Of a DNA stretch of 17,936 nucleotides, positions 1-6,241 are shown one piece after another. Each line of letters starts with the position of its first letter. Within the stretch, counting starts at the first letter, position 1. Source of the DNA: Flavobacteriaceae bacterium. Lineage in GTDB: Bacteria; Bacteroidota; Bacteroidia; Flavobacteriales; Flavobacteriaceae. The stretch spans positions 1-17,936 of the forward strand of contig CANKLK010000030.1 of the NCBI GenBank assembly GCA_947482805.1. The letters are read 5' to 3'. The translations under genes and the position numbers were made by a program. The notes below the pieces were generated by a model. That model was not told the origin of the DNA. It searched no databases and saw nothing but the letters and a program-made list of their open reading frames with translations.

Positions 1-376
1 AAGACGAACTGAAAATAAAATTAGCTTGTGGTAAATTTGCCAGTTCTTGAAGAACATAAACTAGTGAATTAATATTATTTTCATAATACAATAAGGGATT
101 TTCAATGCTTTCACCAACCGCTTTTGAGGCCGCAAAATGAATTACGCCTGAAATATCTTGATGCTTTTTGAAGAAATTTTGGACAGCTGATTTTTCTCTT
201 AAATCAATCTTTTCAAAAATTGGCTTTTTGCTTGTAATTTTCTCAATTCCGTCAAGAACTTCAATAGAAGAATTGGAAAGATTATCAACTGCTACTACTT
301 CAAAACCTTCATTTTGTAATTCAACCACTGTGTGTGAACCTATAAATCCTAAACCGCCTGTTACTAGTATTTTCAT
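1..376 (-). CDS. galE: UDP-glucose 4-epimerase (partial, N-terminal 125 residues)
   Basis: This is the N-terminal part of an extended short-chain dehydrogenase that interconverts UDP-glucose and UDP-galactose in the cytoplasm with bound NAD. The protein starts MKILVTGGLGFIGSH, with the GGxGxIG nucleotide-binding turn at residues 7-13. An acidic residue follows the second beta strand (AVDNLSNS), as expected for NAD binding. The visible part ends at residues 120-125 in NFIFSSS, where GalE carries the serine next to the catalytic Tyr-x-x-x-Lys. The Tyr and Lys themselves lie outside the window. The ATG follows an A-rich leader, 83 bp after the stop of the aminotransferase on the same strand, so the two are probably co-transcribed. 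Family assignment is strong. A related epimerase of the same superfamily, such as UDP-GlcNAc 4-epimerase, cannot be excluded from this fragment. Confidence 0.9.
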   Translation of the reverse strand, partial: MKILVTGGLGFIGSHTVVELQNEGFEVVAVDNLSNSSIEVLDGIEKITSKKPIFEKIDLREKSAVQNFFKKHQDISGVIHFAASKAVGESIENPLLYYENNINSLVYVLQELANLPQANFIFSSS

Positions 377-391
377 TTTTTTTGAGATAAT

Positions 392-460
392 AGAACATAG
401 AATATAGAATATAGATTTTAGCGCTTATGTCTTTTCTCTATTTTCTATTTTCTATTTTCT
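392..460. repeat. Heptamer-built inverted repeat between aminotransferase and galE
   Basis: The left arm (392-415) is a tandem of 7-bp units TAGAACA, TAGAATA, TAGAATA. The right arm (437-460) is a tandem of TTTTCTA units. The arms pair over 24 positions with 21 matches, and the three mismatches are exactly 7 bp apart, one per unit. The loop is about 21 bp. The right arm ends on the first base of the aminotransferase stop codon (460-462), and the element fills most of the 83-bp spacer before galE. There is no U-rich tail, so this is not a standard intrinsic terminator. It belongs with the hairpins at 14593, 15041 and 17341. Confidence 0.75.
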
Positions 461-1590
461 TATTTTAAAAACTCTAAAACGCTATCTGTAATAAATTTTA
501 TTTGCTCGTCATCCAATTCAGTGTGCATTGGTAATGATATTACTTCTTTCACCAATTGATTTGTAACCGGAAAATCTTCTTCTTTATATCTTGAATCTAC
601 ATATGCTTTTTGTGAATGCAACGGAATTGGATAATAAATAGCACATGGAATTCCCTTGGCTAATAAATGTTCCATTAAAGCATTTCTGTCAGCATCAATA
701 ATTCGTAAAGTATATTGATGAAAAACGTGGCAATCACAGATATCACAAATACTTGGAGCAATTATATTTTTGTGTCCTTCAAAAGCAGATGAATATTTGC
801 GTGCCGCATTTTGTCTGACTTTATTGTAACTATCCAATAATGGTAATTTTGCATTCAAAACTGCAGCTTGAATACTATCTAAACGAGAGTTTACGCCAAC
901 CACATCATGATGGTAACGAACGTACATTCCGTGATTTACAATTCCTCGAATAGTGTGCGCTAGAGTGTCATCATTGGTGAATATTGCTCCACCATCACCA
1001 TAACAACCTAAATTTTTTGATGGAAAAAATGAGGTTGACGATACGTGACCTATCGTTCCTGCTTTCTTTTTTGTGCCATCTGAAAATTTACAATTTGCTC
1101 CAATGGCTTGCGCATTATCTTCAATTACATATAAATTATGTTCATTGGCAATTCTCATAATCGCTTCCATATTGGCTGCTCTTCCGAACAGGTGCACAGG
1201 AACAATTGCTTTGGTTTTTGGAGTTATTGCTTTCTTAATCGCATCTATAGAAATATTCATGTTTACGATATCAACATCAACCAAAACTGGGGTTAATTGC
1301 AACAAAGCAATTACTTCAACTGTGGCGGCAAATGTAAAATCGGCAGTAATCACCTCATCGCCAGGTTGTAATCCCAATCCCATCATGGCAATTTGCAACG
1401 CATCGGTTCCGTTGGCACATGGAATAACATGCTTTACGTCCAAATATTCCTCAAGATTTTTTTGGAATTCATGAACTTTTGGTCCGTTAATATAAGTTGT
1501 AGTATCTAAAACTTCTTGAATTGAAGCATCAACAGTAGATTTAATTTTTTCGTATTGACTTTTTAGGTCAACCATTTGTATTTTTTTCAT
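460..1590 (-). CDS. DegT/DnrJ/EryC1/StrS-family PLP-dependent sugar aminotransferase
   Basis: This is a 376-residue cytoplasmic fold-type I aminotransferase of the sugar nucleotide family. It would transfer an amino group, usually from glutamate, to a keto-sugar nucleotide used for surface polysaccharide or LPS. The start MKKIQMVDLKSQY is typical of the family. Seen motifs are the phosphate-binding ANGTDAL (59-65), the cofactor-ring aspartate in IEDNAQAIGA (D158), and the Schiff-base lysine in SFFPSKNLGCYGDGG (K192). Length is normal. The closest characterised members by motif are WbpE-like enzymes making 3-amino-2-acetamido sugars, but substrate cannot be read from sequence. It lies upstream of galE on the same strand and divergent from waaA, which supports an envelope sugar role. 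The start is an ATG preceded by an A-rich leader. Confidence 0.88.
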   Translation of the reverse strand: MKKIQMVDLKSQYEKIKSTVDASIQEVLDTTTYINGPKVHEFQKNLEEYLDVKHVIPCANGTDALQIAMMGLGLQPGDEVITADFTFAATVEVIALLQLTPVLVDVDIVNMNISIDAIKKAITPKTKAIVPVHLFGRAANMEAIMRIANEHNLYVIEDNAQAIGANCKFSDGTKKKAGTIGHVSSTSFFPSKNLGCYGDGGAIFTNDDTLAHTIRGIVNHGMYVRYHHDVVGVNSRLDSIQAAVLNAKLPLLDSYNKVRQNAARKYSSAFEGHKNIIAPSICDICDCHVFHQYTLRIIDADRNALMEHLLAKGIPCAIYYPIPLHSQKAYVDSRYKEEDFPVTNQLVKEVISLPMHTELDDEQIKFITDSVLEFLK

Positions 1591-1609
1591 ACTTATGAAA
1601 TTTGAGCCA

Positions 1610-1617
1610 CAAAAGTA
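1610..1617 (-). promoter_or_regulatory. Candidate Bacteroidota -7 element for the aminotransferase
   Basis: On the minus strand the octamer TACTTTTG fits TAnnTTTG, the -7 element of Bacteroidota promoters. It lies 20 bp before the aminotransferase ATG in the 94-bp divergent spacer with waaA. No clear TTTG was found 17-23 bp upstream, so only half of the promoter is supported. Confidence 0.4.
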
Positions 1618-1684
1618 AGAAATTCTGAAGTAGAATATCCTATTCTATAAAAGAAACGTATTTTAGCACAACAAATTTTTGAGG

Positions 1685-2920
1685 ATGCTTTTTCTGTACA
1701 ATTTTTTAATGATTTTTGCTTCACAAATAGTGAAATTGTTAGCGCTTTTCAGTCCTAAAATTAAACTTTTTGTTGAGGGAAGAAAGACTGTTTTTCAATC
1801 ATTGGAAAGCAAAATCAGTTCTTCTGATAAATCGATATGGTTTCATGCAGCTTCGTTAGGCGAATTTGAACAAGGTTTGCCCGTAATGGAAAAAATCAAA
1901 AAAGAATTCCCAAATCATAAAATTGTGGTTACTTTCTTTTCACCTTCTGGTTATGAAGTTCGCAAAAATAATAGTATTGCTGATGTTACTGTTTATTTGC
2001 CTTTGGACACCAAATCAAATGCACAAAAATTCTTAAAACTTGTTCATCCCGATTTAGTTTTCTTTATCAAATATGAATACTGGCCCAATCATTTGAACGA
2101 ATTAAAGAAGCTAAATATCAAAACCTATTTGATTTCCGGAATTTTTAGAGAAAATCAGGCTTTTTTCCAATGGTATGGTGGATTTTACAGAAATGCATTA
2201 AAAACGTTTGATTACTTTTTTGTGCAAAATGAAAGTTCAAAATTGTTACTTCAAAAACTTGGTTTCAATAATGTTAAAATATCCGGGGACACAAGATTTG
2301 ATCGCGTAATTTCGATTTTAGAAAGAGACAATTCTTTGGATTTTATAAAGCAATTTAAAAACAATACAATTACAATTGTTATTGGAAGTTCTTGGCCAAA
2401 AGATGAAAGTTTATTGGTAAATTATATCAATCAAACTAATATGAAAGTAAAATTCATCATTGCACCGCATAATATTAAAGTGGAACAAATTCAGGAATTG
2501 AAAAATTCTATTACTAAAAAAACCATTTTGTTTTCTGAAAAAGAAAACACGGATTTATCTAGTTATGATGTTTTAATCGTTGACACCATTGGGATTCTGA
2601 CCAAAATTTATAGCTATGCTGATATAGCTTATGTTGGCGGTGGTTTCGGAAATCCTGGTGTTCATAATATCCTTGAACCTGCGTCATTTGGAATTCCGAT
2701 TATTGTAGGACCAAATTATTCTCATTTTGCTGAAGCTGTTGCTTTAGTTCATCAGGAAGGCTGCATATCTATTGCAGACCAAAATGAACTTAATGATACT
2801 TTTTCTAATTTGATTTCCAATGAAGATATTCGATTAGAAAAAGGACATATTTGCAGTACTTTTGTGCAGATGAATAAAGGCGCGACAGCGGTTATTTTAA
2901 AACATATTTATAACAAATAA
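1685..2920 (+). CDS. waaA: 3-deoxy-D-manno-octulosonic acid (Kdo) transferase
   Basis: This is a GT30 glycosyltransferase of 411 residues that moves Kdo from CMP-Kdo to the lipid A precursor at the inner face of the cytoplasmic membrane, joining lipid A to the LPS core. A hydrophobic N-terminal segment (about residues 1-22) acts as the membrane anchor. The acceptor-domain motif WFHAASLGEFEQ carries the expected catalytic glutamate (E60). The YEYWPN and SGDTRFDRV motifs and the C-terminal GNPGVHNILEPASFGIPIIVG block (nucleotide-sugar binding, with the EPA motif) are all present. I chose the ATG at 1685. A TTG six bases upstream (1679) is in frame but less likely. Whether it adds one or two Kdo residues cannot be told from sequence. 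The peptidase gene follows after 40 bp with no terminator between. Confidence 0.93.
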   Translation: MLFLYNFLMIFASQIVKLLALFSPKIKLFVEGRKTVFQSLESKISSSDKSIWFHAASLGEFEQGLPVMEKIKKEFPNHKIVVTFFSPSGYEVRKNNSIADVTVYLPLDTKSNAQKFLKLVHPDLVFFIKYEYWPNHLNELKKLNIKTYLISGIFRENQAFFQWYGGFYRNALKTFDYFFVQNESSKLLLQKLGFNNVKISGDTRFDRVISILERDNSLDFIKQFKNNTITIVIGSSWPKDESLLVNYINQTNMKVKFIIAPHNIKVEQIQELKNSITKKTILFSEKENTDLSSYDVLIVDTIGILTKIYSYADIAYVGGGFGNPGVHNILEPASFGIPIIVGPNYSHFAEAVALVHQEGCISIADQNELNDTFSNLISNEDIRLEKGHICSTFVQMNKGATAVILKHIYNK

Positions 2921-2960
2921 AGAAAATACTAACTGATTCTTTCTATCAATAATTTATACT

Positions 2961-5105
2961 ATGAAATTTTTAAAACTACTCATTTTATTTGTTTTTACTC
3001 AAGTTTCCGCCCAACAAGGCGGTATGTGGATTCCTTCCTTGTTAAAAGGAATGAACGAAAGCGAAATGAAAAAATTAGGCATGAAGATTTCTGCCGAAGA
3101 TATTTATTCGGTTAACAAATCTAGTTTAAAAGACGCGGTTCCTCAATTTGATGGCGGCTGTACTGCAGAAGTTATTTCAGACAAAGGACTTATTTTAACT
3201 AATCATCACTGTGGCTTTGACAATATTCAAAGTCATTCAACAGTAGAAAACGATTATTTAACCTATGGTTTTTGGGCCTATAAAATGGAAGAAGAATTGC
3301 CAAACAAAGACTTGTATGTAACTTTCATCATCCGAATTGAAGATGTTACTACAAAAGTTTTAGAAGGAACAGGAACTTTGGCTAATGAAGCTGAAAAACA
3401 GAAAAAAATTCAAGAGAATATAAGTTTTTTAAACAAAACTTTGCCAAAAGAAGCTTGGCAAGAAAACAGCATACGAACATTTTATGATGGAAATCAATAC
3501 CTTCTTTTTGTAATTGAAAACTATAAAGATGTTCGACTTGTAGGTGCGCCACCTAGTTCTATTGGTAAATTTGGCTCTGATACAGATAATTGGGTTTGGC
3601 CAAGACATACGGGTGATTTTTCATTATTTAGAATTTATGCAGACAAAAATAATCGCCCTGCAGAATATTCAAAAGACAACGTCCCTTATAAACCAAAACA
3701 CTTCTTCCCTATTTCTATAAATGGAATTAAAGAAAATGATTTTACTATGGTTATGGGATATCCGGGAAGAACTCAAGAATATCTTCCTGCAATTGCAGTT
3801 GATCAAATTGTAAATACATTAAATCCAGTTAAAATTGAAGTGCGAGATGCTGCCTTGAAAGTGCAAGATGGATTTATGAGAAAAGACAATACTATAAAAA
3901 TCCAATATGCTTCAAAATATGCTGCTGTGGCTAATTATTGGAAAAAATGGATTGGAGAAACCAAAGGTTTGAAAAAGTCTAATGCCATTACTGTAAAACA
4001 AAAATTTGAAGCGTCCTTTCAAGAAAAAGTTATTTTAGCCGGAAAGCAAGCAGAATATGGAAACATAATTAGTGATTTTGAAAAAAATTATAGCGAAATA
4101 AAAGACTTTGCCTTAGCGAGAGATTTATTTGCCGAAGTAGTCTTACGTAATTCTGAATTACTTCAAAACAGCTATCGTTTATATCAATTAGAACAAATTT
4201 TAAAAACTAAAGGCGAACAAGCATTTACAGATAGAAAAAACAATTTATCTAATGGAATTGTCGATTTCTATAAAGATTATAACGCCATGGTTGATAAAAA
4301 TGTGTTTGAACAGTTAATTGCTATTTATGCCAAAAGATTACCAAGCCAATTTTTACCAAATGAATTGAATAACCTGAATGCTTCTCAACTGACAAATGAT
4401 ATTTACACTAATACCAAATTAACAAAGTTAGAAGATTTTAGAAGTTTATTAGAAGGTGACTCCAAAACCGTAATTGAAAAAATAAATGCAGACAAAGGAT
4501 ATCAAATATTAAAAGCAATGGCTGATGCTTACACGAAAAATATATTGCCGAAATATGATGAACTTAATTTAAAAAATATTGCTACACAAAGAAACTACAT
4601 GAAAGCTATTTTAGAATTATTTCCTAATGATAGAATTTTCCCTGATGCTAATAGCACCCTTCGTGTAACTTATGGAAAAGTAAAAGGATATAAACCAAAT
4701 GACGCCATTACTTACGAACCTTTCACCTATCTCGATGGTGTAATGGAAAAATACGTTCCTGGCGATTATGAATTTGATGTTCCTAAAAAACTAATTGATT
4801 TATACAACTCAAAAGATTATGGTATTTATGCTTCAAAAGGAAAAATACCTGTTGCTTTTATAGCAACTAACCACACCACTGGAGGAAATTCAGGTAGTCC
4901 AGCGCTTGATGCAAACGGGAACTTAATCGGATTAAACTTTGATAGAGTTTGGGAAGGAACAATGAGTGATATTTATTATTCACCTGAAATCTGCAGAAAT
5001 ATAATGGTTGATATTCGCTATGTATTATTTATCATTGATAAATTTGCAGGAGCTGATAACTTAATAAAGGAGTTGAAAATCATTGCTCCAAAAAAGAAAA
5101 TGTGA
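2961..5105 (+). CDS. S46-family dipeptidyl-peptidase, DPP11-like (Asp/Glu type predicted)
   Basis: This is a secreted or periplasmic serine exopeptidase of 714 residues that releases dipeptides from peptide N-termini, for growth on peptides. A signal peptide is visible at residues 1-17 (cleavage likely after VSA). The chymotrypsin-like triad reads as H83 in TNHHCG, an aspartate most likely D219 in PRHTGDFS, and S644 in GGNSGSP. Length matches DPP7/DPP11 (about 700-720). The residue 18 positions after the catalytic serine is arginine (R662, in NFDRVWEG). In known S46 enzymes this site is Arg in the Asp/Glu-specific DPP11 and Gly in DPP7, so acidic P1 specificity is inferred. It may be co-transcribed with waaA, though the functions are not linked. 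No strong terminator follows. Confidence 0.9.
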   Translation: MKFLKLLILFVFTQVSAQQGGMWIPSLLKGMNESEMKKLGMKISAEDIYSVNKSSLKDAVPQFDGGCTAEVISDKGLILTNHHCGFDNIQSHSTVENDYLTYGFWAYKMEEELPNKDLYVTFIIRIEDVTTKVLEGTGTLANEAEKQKKIQENISFLNKTLPKEAWQENSIRTFYDGNQYLLFVIENYKDVRLVGAPPSSIGKFGSDTDNWVWPRHTGDFSLFRIYADKNNRPAEYSKDNVPYKPKHFFPISINGIKENDFTMVMGYPGRTQEYLPAIAVDQIVNTLNPVKIEVRDAALKVQDGFMRKDNTIKIQYASKYAAVANYWKKWIGETKGLKKSNAITVKQKFEASFQEKVILAGKQAEYGNIISDFEKNYSEIKDFALARDLFAEVVLRNSELLQNSYRLYQLEQILKTKGEQAFTDRKNNLSNGIVDFYKDYNAMVDKNVFEQLIAIYAKRLPSQFLPNELNNLNASQLTNDIYTNTKLTKLEDFRSLLEGDSKTVIEKINADKGYQILKAMADAYTKNILPKYDELNLKNIATQRNYMKAILELFPNDRIFPDANSTLRVTYGKVKGYKPNDAITYEPFTYLDGVMEKYVPGDYEFDVPKKLIDLYNSKDYGIYASKGKIPVAFIATNHTTGGNSGSPALDANGNLIGLNFDRVWEGTMSDIYYSPEICRNIMVDIRYVLFIIDKFAGADNLIKELKIIAPKKKM

Positions 5106-5126
5106 ATTTTAACATTAATTTAAGTT

Positions 5127-5143
5127 TTGGCATGATTGTTGAT
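5127..5143 (+). promoter_or_regulatory. Weak sigma-54-like site
   Basis: TTGGCAT, 5 bp, TTGAT resembles the sigma-54 consensus TTGGCAC-N5-TTGCA in its -24 half. The -12 half lacks the usual GC. It lies about 118 bp before the lipoprotein start, upstream of a better ordinary promoter. It is recorded as a weak candidate only. Confidence 0.2.
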
Positions 5144-5216
5144 AATCAGAGCCCGAAGTGAAATATAGGTTTTTTAAAAAAAAATAAAAAATTATTTTAA
5201 CCTATTAAAAAATTTA

Positions 5217-5224
5217 TATCTTTG
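5217..5224 (+). promoter_or_regulatory. Bacteroidota -7 promoter element of the Ala-rich lipoprotein gene
   Basis: TATCTTTG matches TAnnTTTG exactly, 36 bp before the lipoprotein ATG. An upstream TTTT at 5195-5198 sits 18 bp away, in place of a perfect TTTG at -33. The region between 5171 and 5216 is almost pure A/T, which may act as an upstream element. Confidence 0.65.
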
Positions 5225-5260
5225 CCTCGAATTAATAATTAACCTTTTATATTAAGTAAG

Positions 5261-5470
5261 ATGAAAAAAGTATTTTTAAGTTTAGCTGTTATCGCTACAT
5301 TAACTGTAGTATCTTGTAAACAAGCTGAGGCTACAGACGCTGCTGCTGCTGATACAACTGCTGTTGAGGCTGTAGACACTGCTGCTGCTGCTGTTGACAC
5401 TGCTGCTGCTGCTGTTGACACTGCTGCTGCTGCTGAAGCTGCTCCAGCTGCTGCTCCAGCTGGAAAATAA
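5261..5470 (+). CDS. Small Ala-rich low-complexity lipoprotein
   Basis: This 69-residue protein has a lipoprotein signal (MKKVFLSLAVIATLTVVSC) with a lipobox ending at C19, so the mature chain has only about 51 residues. The mature part is almost all Ala, Asp, Thr, Val and Glu, with three exact copies of the heptapeptide VDTAAAA (residues 38-58) and a short Ala/Pro tail. It is acidic and probably disordered, tethered to a membrane. Every alanine codon is GCT, a bias that fits high expression, slippage of a GCT repeat, or both. It is a single-gene unit with its own promoter and terminator. No catalytic domain can be seen and no function is assigned. The minus-strand reading frame across it is only a mirror of the GCT repeat. 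Confidence 0.8.
   Translation: MKKVFLSLAVIATLTVVSCKQAEATDAAAADTTAVEAVDTAAAAVDTAAAAVDTAAAAEAAPAAAPAGK
5372..5434 (+). repeat. Three 21-bp tandem repeats encoding VDTAAAA
   Basis: Units at 5372-5392, 5393-5413 and 5414-5434 encode the same heptapeptide. Units 2 and 3 are identical and unit 1 differs by one base (GTA for GTT). Each ends in four GCT codons. The near identity points to recent slippage or unequal exchange, so copy number probably varies between strains. Confidence 0.9.
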
Positions 5471-5498
5471 TTAGATAACTAATTATTTTTTAAGATTT

Positions 5499-5535
5499 AA
5501 AGCCATCAGCCTTAAAGCGATGGCTTTCTTTTTTA
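5499..5535 (+). terminator. Intrinsic terminator after the lipoprotein gene
   Basis: A 9-bp perfect stem AAAGCCATC/GATGGCTTT (5499-5507 with 5519-5527) has an 11-base loop and is followed by C and a run of T. It lies 28 bp after the lipoprotein stop. Confidence 0.88.
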
Positions 5536-5626
5536 ATTATATTTTGCTAAAAAAACATCTATCTCAATAAAAAAATAAGAGTTGTAAAATTTATATTTTT
5601 TAAATCTTTGAATCAAAATATCAAAT

Positions 5627-5803
5627 ATGACCATTTATGAAATTATAATTTCAATATTTTTTTGTATTCTAGTAGCTTTATTTTTAAAATGGATATCTAA
5701 CATTAACAGAGAAATAAAAAAAGAAGAAAAATTGAAAAAATATTACTTTGAAATTTTAAAAAAAGAGAAAGAAAAAGAAGAAAAAGAAATTGAAAAACCA
5801 TAA
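5627..5803 (+). CDS. 58-residue single-pass membrane protein, unknown function
   Basis: A short open frame starts ATG ACC ATT at 5627 and ends TAA at 5803. The product begins MTIYEIIISIFFCILVALFL, a clear transmembrane helix (about residues 4-22). It continues with a strongly charged tail rich in Lys and Glu (residues 28-58) that probably forms a cytoplasmic helix or coiled coil. A -7-like AATCTTTG lies at 5603-5610, 16 bp upstream, preceded by a TTG at 5582, so it could have its own promoter close behind the lipoprotein terminator. The clear hydrophobic-then-charged pattern argues for a real gene, but the A-rich base use could also produce a Lys/Glu frame by chance. I do not recognise a family. 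Confidence 0.5.
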   Translation: MTIYEIIISIFFCILVALFLKWISNINREIKKEEKLKKYYFEILKKEKEKEEKEIEKP

Positions 5804-5892
5804 TTAAAATAAACACTAATTAAATTATTTAATTATTCAATCTTATAAACTGACTTTAAAACAAATTTTTTTGACTTTTTAAACCAGAAATA

Positions 5893-5924
5893 AAAAGCCT
5901 CTAACTGAAAAGTTAGAGGCTTTT
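5893..5924 (-). terminator. Intrinsic terminator of the tRNA operon
   Basis: A perfect 14-bp stem AAAAGCCTCTAACT/AGTTAGAGGCTTTT has a 4-base loop and starts 2 bp beyond the tRNA-Leu 3' end. Read on the minus strand it ends in a T run. It would also slow transcription arriving from the left. Confidence 0.9.
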
Positions 5925-5925
5925 G

Positions 5926-6011
5926 TACTCAAGGCGGGACTTGAACCCGCACGAACATTGCTGTTCACTGGATTTTAAGTCCAGCGTGTCTACCAATTTC
6001 ACCACTCGAGC
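5926..6011 (-). tRNA. tRNA-Leu(UAA)
   Basis: The minus-strand sequence folds as a class II tRNA. The acceptor arm is GCTCGAG with CTTGAGT (three G-T pairs), the anticodon stem CTGGA/TCCAG holds loop CTTAAAA giving anticodon TAA, a long variable arm is present, and the T arm is GCGGG TTCAAGT CCCGC. The 3' CCA is not encoded, which is usual in this phylum. It is 86 nt long. Confidence 0.95.
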
Positions 6012-6025
6012 ATTATAAGTAGTTG

Positions 6026-6098
6026 AGCGAAAAACGGGGCTCGAACCCGCGACCTCGACCTTGGCAAGGTCGCGCTCTACCAACTGAGCTATTTTCGC
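6026..6098 (-). tRNA. tRNA-Gly(GCC)
   Basis: The 73-nt minus-strand sequence has acceptor arm GCGAAAA/TTTTCGC, D arm with AGCTCAGTTGGTAGAGC, anticodon stem CGACC/GGTCG with loop TTGCCAA (anticodon GCC), and a T arm with GGTTCGAGCC. CCA is not encoded. It is first in the operon, 14 bp before tRNA-Leu. Confidence 0.96.
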
Positions 6099-6120
6099 AT
6101 TAACATTATTTGTTAGAACA

Positions 6121-6141
6121 GCAATACTTATGCTGTATTGC
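6121..6141 (-). other. Hairpin in the tRNA operon leader
   Basis: GCAATAC and GTATTGC (6121-6127, 6135-6141) form a perfect 7-bp stem with a 7-base loop, just downstream of the -7 element and upstream of tRNA-Gly. It probably lies at the very 5' end of the precursor RNA. A processing role is possible but not shown. Confidence 0.45.
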
Positions 6142-6146
6142 GGATG

Positions 6147-6177
6147 CAAATGTAATATTAAAAATGAATAATACAAA
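6147..6177 (-). promoter_or_regulatory. Consensus promoter of the tRNA-Gly/tRNA-Leu operon
   Basis: On the minus strand TTTG (6174-6177), a 19-bp spacer and TACATTTG (6147-6154) match the Bacteroidota housekeeping consensus at every fixed position. Transcription should start near 6140, about 40 bp before tRNA-Gly. This is the clearest promoter in the window and supports the phylum assignment. Confidence 0.88.
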
Positions 6178-6241
6178 CGTTTTTTTTGAAAAAAGTTTGT
6201 TAAATCCTAACCAATTGATAAACACAATTCAATAGCCACAT

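Noticed and set aside
392..460. CRISPR-like or simple microsatellite reading of the heptamer repeats
   Set aside because: Units are 7 bp without unique spacers of constant length, so not CRISPR. The inverted pairing of two arrays is more than a plain microsatellite.
1073..1474. 133-residue plus-strand frame inside the aminotransferase
   Set aside because: It is antisense to conserved aminotransferase motifs, and its membrane-like composition comes from the opposite strand.
1679..2920. TTG start for waaA at 1679
   Set aside because: The ATG two codons later gives a normal N-terminus. TTG starts are uncommon and nothing favours it here.
5239..5421. Minus-strand Ala/Ser/Thr-rich frame over the lipoprotein gene
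   Set aside because: It is the mirror of the GCT repeat, lacks its own promoter, and the plus-strand frame has a proper lipoprotein signal.
5913..6176. 87-residue minus-strand frame across the tRNA region
   Set aside because: It is a translation of tRNA-Leu and tRNA-Gly in the sense strand (the familiar IAQLVERDLA and VVKLVDTLDL strings), which fold clearly as tRNAs.
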